64,000 nt of DNA, taken from Strigamia acuminata. Taxonomy: Eukaryota > Arthropoda > Chilopoda > Geophilomorpha > Linotaeniidae. The notes beneath the pieces were generated by a model. That model was not told the DNA's origin and made no database searches. It saw only the letters and a list, made by a program, of their open reading frames with translations. The DNA lies in NCBI GenBank assembly GCA_949358305.1, contig OX442314.1:24357060-24421059 (forward strand). Reading direction: 5' to 3'. The position numbers and the translations under genes are program-made. Positions 59,606 to 64,000 of this stretch are shown here, one piece after another (the stretch's first letter is position 1; each line of letters starts with the position of its first letter).

Positions 59606-59682
59606 TGAAAACACAATTTCCAAATAAGACGTATGTGACTACTATGTGTTTTCATGTCGTAGTAAGTATCCGGTGGATTTTC
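59606..59682. repeat. 77-bp palindrome-centre spacer, inverted copy in unit 2
   Basis: Reads TGAAAACACAATTTCC...GGTGGATTTTC, the exact reverse orientation of the unit 1 copies, between the same AAGTTTG/CAAACTT borders. Confidence 0.9.
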
Positions 59683-59954
59683 CAAACTTCGTTCGTATAC
59701 GAGGTGTATACACGTCGTATACAACTTGTATACGACTTGTAAACGATTCGTTTACGATTACGATCAAAATACGAGCTCGTATACAACGCGTATACGAGCG
59801 AGTGGAAATCATCGACCATCTCGAATACGACTCGAATTCGATTCGTATTCGATTCGAATACGATTCGAATTCGATTCGAATACGAATACGATCAAAATAC
59901 GAACTCGTAACAACTCGAATACGAATCAAAGTCCGGGAAACAAAAATCATCGAC

Positions 59955-60340
59955 CATCTCGTATACGATTCGAAAGCGAATCGAATACGATTTCGCGTTG
60001 AGAAAAGGCAAAACTCGTATTCGATTCGGATGCGAATCGAATACGATTTCGCGTTGAAAAAGGATAAAACTCGTATTCGATTCGAAAGCGAATCGAATAC
60101 GATTTCGTGTTGAAAAAAGGCAAAACTCGTATTCGATTCGGATGCGAATCGAATACGATTTCGCGTTGAAAAAGGACAAAACTCGTATTCGATACAAAAG
60201 CGAATCGCATACGATTTCGCGTTGAAAAAGGACAAAACTCGTATTCGATTCGAAAGCGAATCGAATACGATTTCGCGTTGAAAAAGGACAAAACTCGTAT
60301 TCGATTCGAAAGCGAATCGAATACGATTTCGCTTGGGAAA
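59955..60340 (-). repeat. 56-bp hairpin satellite, seven monomers (block A right arm, unit 2)
   Basis: Same order of monomer variants as 43925-44320 in unit 1. Confidence 0.9.
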
Positions 60341-60382
60341 AGGACTCGAATGCGCCTCCACGTTGCAATGCGCATTTGTGTA

Positions 60383-60464
60383 AACGATGATGGAATCCCC
60401 TGCTTAAATACTGGCTATCGCGTCACGTAACAGCAACGTGCCACGTCACGTAATTGCAACGTGC
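60383..60464 (-). promoter_or_regulatory. Inward-pointing promoter-like segment, right arm of block A (unit 2)
   Basis: Minus-strand TATTTAAG at 60403-60410 with the paired TTACGTGAC sites. Mirror of 58885-58965. Confidence 0.5.
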
Positions 60465-62319
60465 CGCGCTATGCCACACAATGTGCCGCCGCGATAGGCC
60501 ATCGAACCCGAATGTGTGTGATGCGAAACGCGCGAGTACACGCGCGGAGAACGCGCGGCAATGCTAGCAACAGGAGCGCAACTGCCCAAGAAATTGCTCA
60601 ACAATAAAAGGCACGTGGAAGCACGTGCCTGAAACAATAGGCACTTCAAATAAAGTTATTGTTAAAAAACGGGCTTGAAAACCAACAATTACACAATAAT
60701 TAAGGGGCAAGAAATGAACTTTGCTGCAATGCAAAGTTCTCAAAATACAGAGAAATGAAAGTTACACTTGTATAAAGAATTGACAATGTTTGAAACCAAT
60801 AAAAACTACAAAAACACACTTGTAAAAAACCCAAAACAACCCCCAGAATGAATTATTTGACTCAAATTAACCCTAAAACAGTCTTGGAGGTCGTGCAGAC
60901 GACAGAGTCGGATCGGAAGGTTGCTAAAACCTGACGCCAAAACTAGCAATGGGACAGCTAGTTAGAAAACAGCTTTTTCATCGATCATGAACGCTGAAAA
61001 CCTCACCCAGGGGTAGAAAATGATGGAGAGAACGTTTTCGCCATCTAAAACGGTCTAAAACGGGTCTAAAATGCCTAAACCGGCGCCTGGAACGTGGCGC
61101 AGTTGTTGGGTCAAATATTGTCAAAAATCAGTGGAAATTTGTCAAATACTGGCAAAAATCTGCTGAAATTTGTCAAAAATTGCCAAATTTTGGCGCAAGT
61201 TACGTGAGGTTTGCGCGCATCCAACTATGACGAAAAATCCATGCGTGTGCACGCGCGATTTACTGGCGCGTTGGAAGCGTTAAAATAAATTTTTCCAATA
61301 TCTAACACAATTTGCACCGAATTATGGCAATTTTTGACAAATTTACATGGATTTTTGCCAGTATTTGACAAATTTCCACGGATTTTTGCCAATATTTGAC
61401 AAATTGCAGACAAATTTCAGACAAATTTCAATTAATTTTAGAAATTTTATGAGAAATTTCAGCAAATGTTTGAGGATTGAGGAAATCTTCTGAAATTTGT
61501 CAAATATAGGCAAAAATCTTCTGAAATTTGTCAAATACAGGCAAAAATCTGCTGAAATTTGTCAAAAATTGCCCAAATTCCGTGCAAGTTTTGCAAGTTT
61601 TGCGCGCATCAAATCGTATGCGCGCCTATACTATTGCACGAGCGCATTGACGCGTGATGAACACCGACCACGTTTACGAAGTGAATTCGAGCTACAAAAG
61701 TATCGAATCGCCATTCTAGTATGGAACAAAAAAAATTAAGTGGAAACAAACAAAATAAAAACTTTAATATACGAGAAACGTACAATTCCACTCAACTTTG
61801 TTTCAAATTTTATTTATTGGATCATTAAAAATAAACAGTAGTGTTGTGCACTGTACACTTAAATGTATACCGCAGTACAAGTACCGCGGTCCCGGTACTG
61901 CACCGGTACACGTGAAAACGCGAGTTTCTCAAATTTAAAAAGTTGATGTCGGCGGCGATGCGTTGTTTTGTGGTGAGAATTTGCCTCGAGAATTGATCTT
62001 ATCTCTTTGTTTGCAATATTTTTTTTGGCATTCTTTGTTGATTTTTCGGTTTGAATTTGTTTTTTTCCGGTGTAATTTGAGTGGTGGAAGGTTGTTGGGG
62101 TGTGTTGAGGGCAATTTTGGTTATTTGTTGATTTTTAATTGATTTAATCGTTTTCTGTTTGTTTTTGCTGGTTTTTAATCGATTTTTCTGTATTTTTGGT
62201 CAATTTTTACCAATTGTAATTGTTATTTGTCATTCTGAATTGATTATTGTCCGATTTTATTCGATTATTGTCAGATTTCAGTCGATTTTTGTCGATTTCT
62301 AATCAATGTTTATACATTT

Positions 62320-63140
62320 TGTCGCGTCCTACTTTGTATAGGTTTAAATAGCGCTAACGTGTAATACTTTACCTGTGATCAATTATGCAAATACCCAAAT
62401 GAATACCAAATGTATGTAAATAAACAGTTAATTTATTCACCAGGCTTTATGCCTTTAAAATACACTCAGTAATAATTCTAGAGTCGACGTGGTCAGCGTC
62501 GAACAAAGGATTTCTCAAGATGGCGTCGTCGATTCCGCGTGGTCGGCGGAACAAAGGCGGCGTCTCGAGTTGTCGTTAATTCGTCACGGATTCGTCTTCA
62601 CGGACGCGGTGGAATGCTCTCTCGAGTCTTCTATCCGTGCCTGTTGTCTAGGTTTTGGTTTAGCGTCGCAGAGGCCTCGTCTAGGAACTTTGGGGTTCCT
62701 TACAAAGCACTCGGACACTCACTTCGGCGAATAATCGTCTGGGCGATTATTCTGGGTGATTTCACAAGGGCTATTCTCGTGCTTTCGCAGGAATAGCTCG
62801 CAAGTGACTTCGTGAGAGTTACAGTTTGCACTTTACTCAGCGATCCTCGATCAATCCTAACTTGTAGTTGAAGTTGGCCTGACGGTGAGGTAGTTGCTGT
62901 GTTCTTGGTGTCGTTTGTGTAAGTTCTGACTTTAGGCGGGAAACACAGCCTTTTATGCAGTGGGGTGAAGGGCCGGCGATCAACCAATGGGGGCTGACCA
63001 CCAGCCGCTTCCTCCCCCTCGGGGCACACACCTGCCATGGGGAGGTGGAGCCAACTCGGGGGGGAACGACTCTTCAATCACAGTGACTCAGAGGACAAGT
63101 ATCCGCTCTGGGGGGACACTTATCCAACTGGGTCACCACA
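62320..63140 (-). mobile_element. Solo LTR (unit 2 copy)
   Basis: Same LTR with the same ATTT flanks (62316-62319, 63141-63144). The insertion predates the unit duplication. Confidence 0.85.
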
Positions 63141-63886
63141 ATTTCTTATCAAGTTTTGTATATTTTTGTTGATTTTTAATCATATTTGTTCCTTTTTAAT
63201 CAAAGTCGAAAACGAGTTGTAAATGCGTTCGTATGCGACGCGAACGCGTATTGGAGTCGATTCCAAGTTCGTATTCCATCGCAAACGCGCATTTGAGACG
63301 TAAACGAGTTTATCTTTTTCACTCTCGCTTGATCCCCCTTTATCGCGCCTCATTGCTCCTGTGAAAAAAAATATATGAGAATGCACAGAAATGAACCTTC
63401 CAATACTTACATGAAAATTGGCAACCTTGACACAAAACAGTCTATCGACACTCCCAACACCACCCCGGACATTTTTCGGAAGAGTTTGGTCCACCCGGAA
63501 TCCGCAGAATAGTCTCCCCCGAAATGCGGATTTCGCGGACGCCAATCCGCGAAAAGGATAAAAAATTTCCAATGTATAAACTTTATTTCTGTTTTCAGTT
63601 TCCTGATATGATTAAAGAAAATCCTAAATATTATTTCCAAACATTTATCAAATTCTTTTCAAAAGCAGTTGTGGAGGCGTCTACTACGAACGTGTCATCG
63701 TGGGCGTCAAATTTGAATATTTTTAACTTTCTGCGTTTGCACGAATTCGCAGAATTCGTCCACTGGCATCGTGGCGACGCATGGTCGACATTTCGTATTC
63801 ATATGTGACGCGCACTCTATTTACTCACGTAGAACACACGAATCGCGCGCGTCAACGCGCACATGTAAATTTAGTTTCACTGAATC

Positions 63887-64000
63887 GAATACGAGTTTTG
63901 CCCTTCTTCAACGCGAAATCGTATTCGACTCGTTTTCGAGTCGAATGCGAGTTTTGCCCTTCTTCAACGCGAAATCGTATTCGACTCGTTTTCGAGTCGA
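63887..64000. repeat. Block B of unit 2, left edge, cut by window end
   Basis: The first two 56-bp monomers of block B, identical in order to 47860-47973. Confidence 0.9.

Larger units (their letters stand above)
57301..62127. repeat. Block A: giant inverted repeat with satellite centre (unit 2)
   Basis: Counterpart of 40920-46100. It is a simpler palindrome with six 56-bp monomers on the left (about 59010-59330), one centre with a single 77-bp spacer (59606-59682), and seven monomers on the right (about 59955-60340). Confidence 0.85.
50113..64000. repeat. Tandem array, unit 2 (truncated by window end)
   Basis: Second copy of the 33732 unit. Differences from unit 1 cluster in block A: a 2-bp deletion and substitutions near 58806-58845, a different number of 56-bp monomers, one palindrome centre instead of two, and an inverted 77-bp spacer. 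These differences argue against a simple assembly duplicate. It continues past 64000 into block B. Confidence 0.9.

Noticed and set aside
33732-64000. rDNA intergenic spacer or telomeric repeat array
   Set aside because: No rRNA sequence or simple telomeric tandem repeat was seen. The TTAGGG within the 394-bp element and in GATTAGGGTTAC phrases is isolated.

Overview
The window is AT-rich metazoan nuclear DNA, most likely from an arthropod (probably an insect). Exons are GC-richer than their surroundings, introns follow GT/AG rules and reach about 12.7 kb, transposon relics are abundant, and the one recognisable gene encodes a multi-CUB, LDLa, single-pass membrane protein of the arthropod Culd/Neto type. 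There are no operons, prokaryotic features, rRNA genes or CRISPR arrays. The species was not identified.

1 to about 33.7 kb is gene territory plus dispersed repeats. A plus-strand gene has five well-supported coding exons: 7170-7320, 20066-20253, 22057-22295, 22709-23014 and 23145-24698. All splice phases agree, giving about 811 residues with five CUB or CUB-like modules, one LDLa module and one transmembrane segment. The start codon and signal peptide were not found. The stop at 24696-24698 overlaps a possible splice donor. Three phase-compatible downstream exons (26563-26652, 29422 or 29438 to 29570, and 32153-32379) could supply a cytoplasmic tail of about 150 residues. The introns and flanks hold several non-autonomous transposon families and a 974-bp head-to-head palindrome built from a tRNA-derived SINE.

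33,732 to the window end is gene-poor. It is a tandem array with a unit of about 16.4 kb: unit 1 is 33732-50112 (16,381 bp), and unit 2 runs from 50113 past the window edge. Each unit contains a region of GCC/GGC-rich foldback repeats, a 394-bp foldback element with target duplications, a very large inverted repeat (block A), an 821-bp solo LTR, and a second palindromic satellite block (block B) between 339-bp direct repeats.

Blocks A and B consist of 56-bp monomers that each carry a 10-12-bp hairpin and have no stop triplet on one strand. In block A, both arms carry an inward-pointing, TATA-containing promoter-like segment, so transcription would converge on the palindrome along its stop-free strand. 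A unique 77-bp spacer sits at the palindrome centres and is inverted in unit 2 relative to unit 1. This array is the most unusual part of the window. Possible roles, all inferred, are a source of long hairpin or double-stranded RNA, an unstable palindromic satellite, or an unclassified foldback element.
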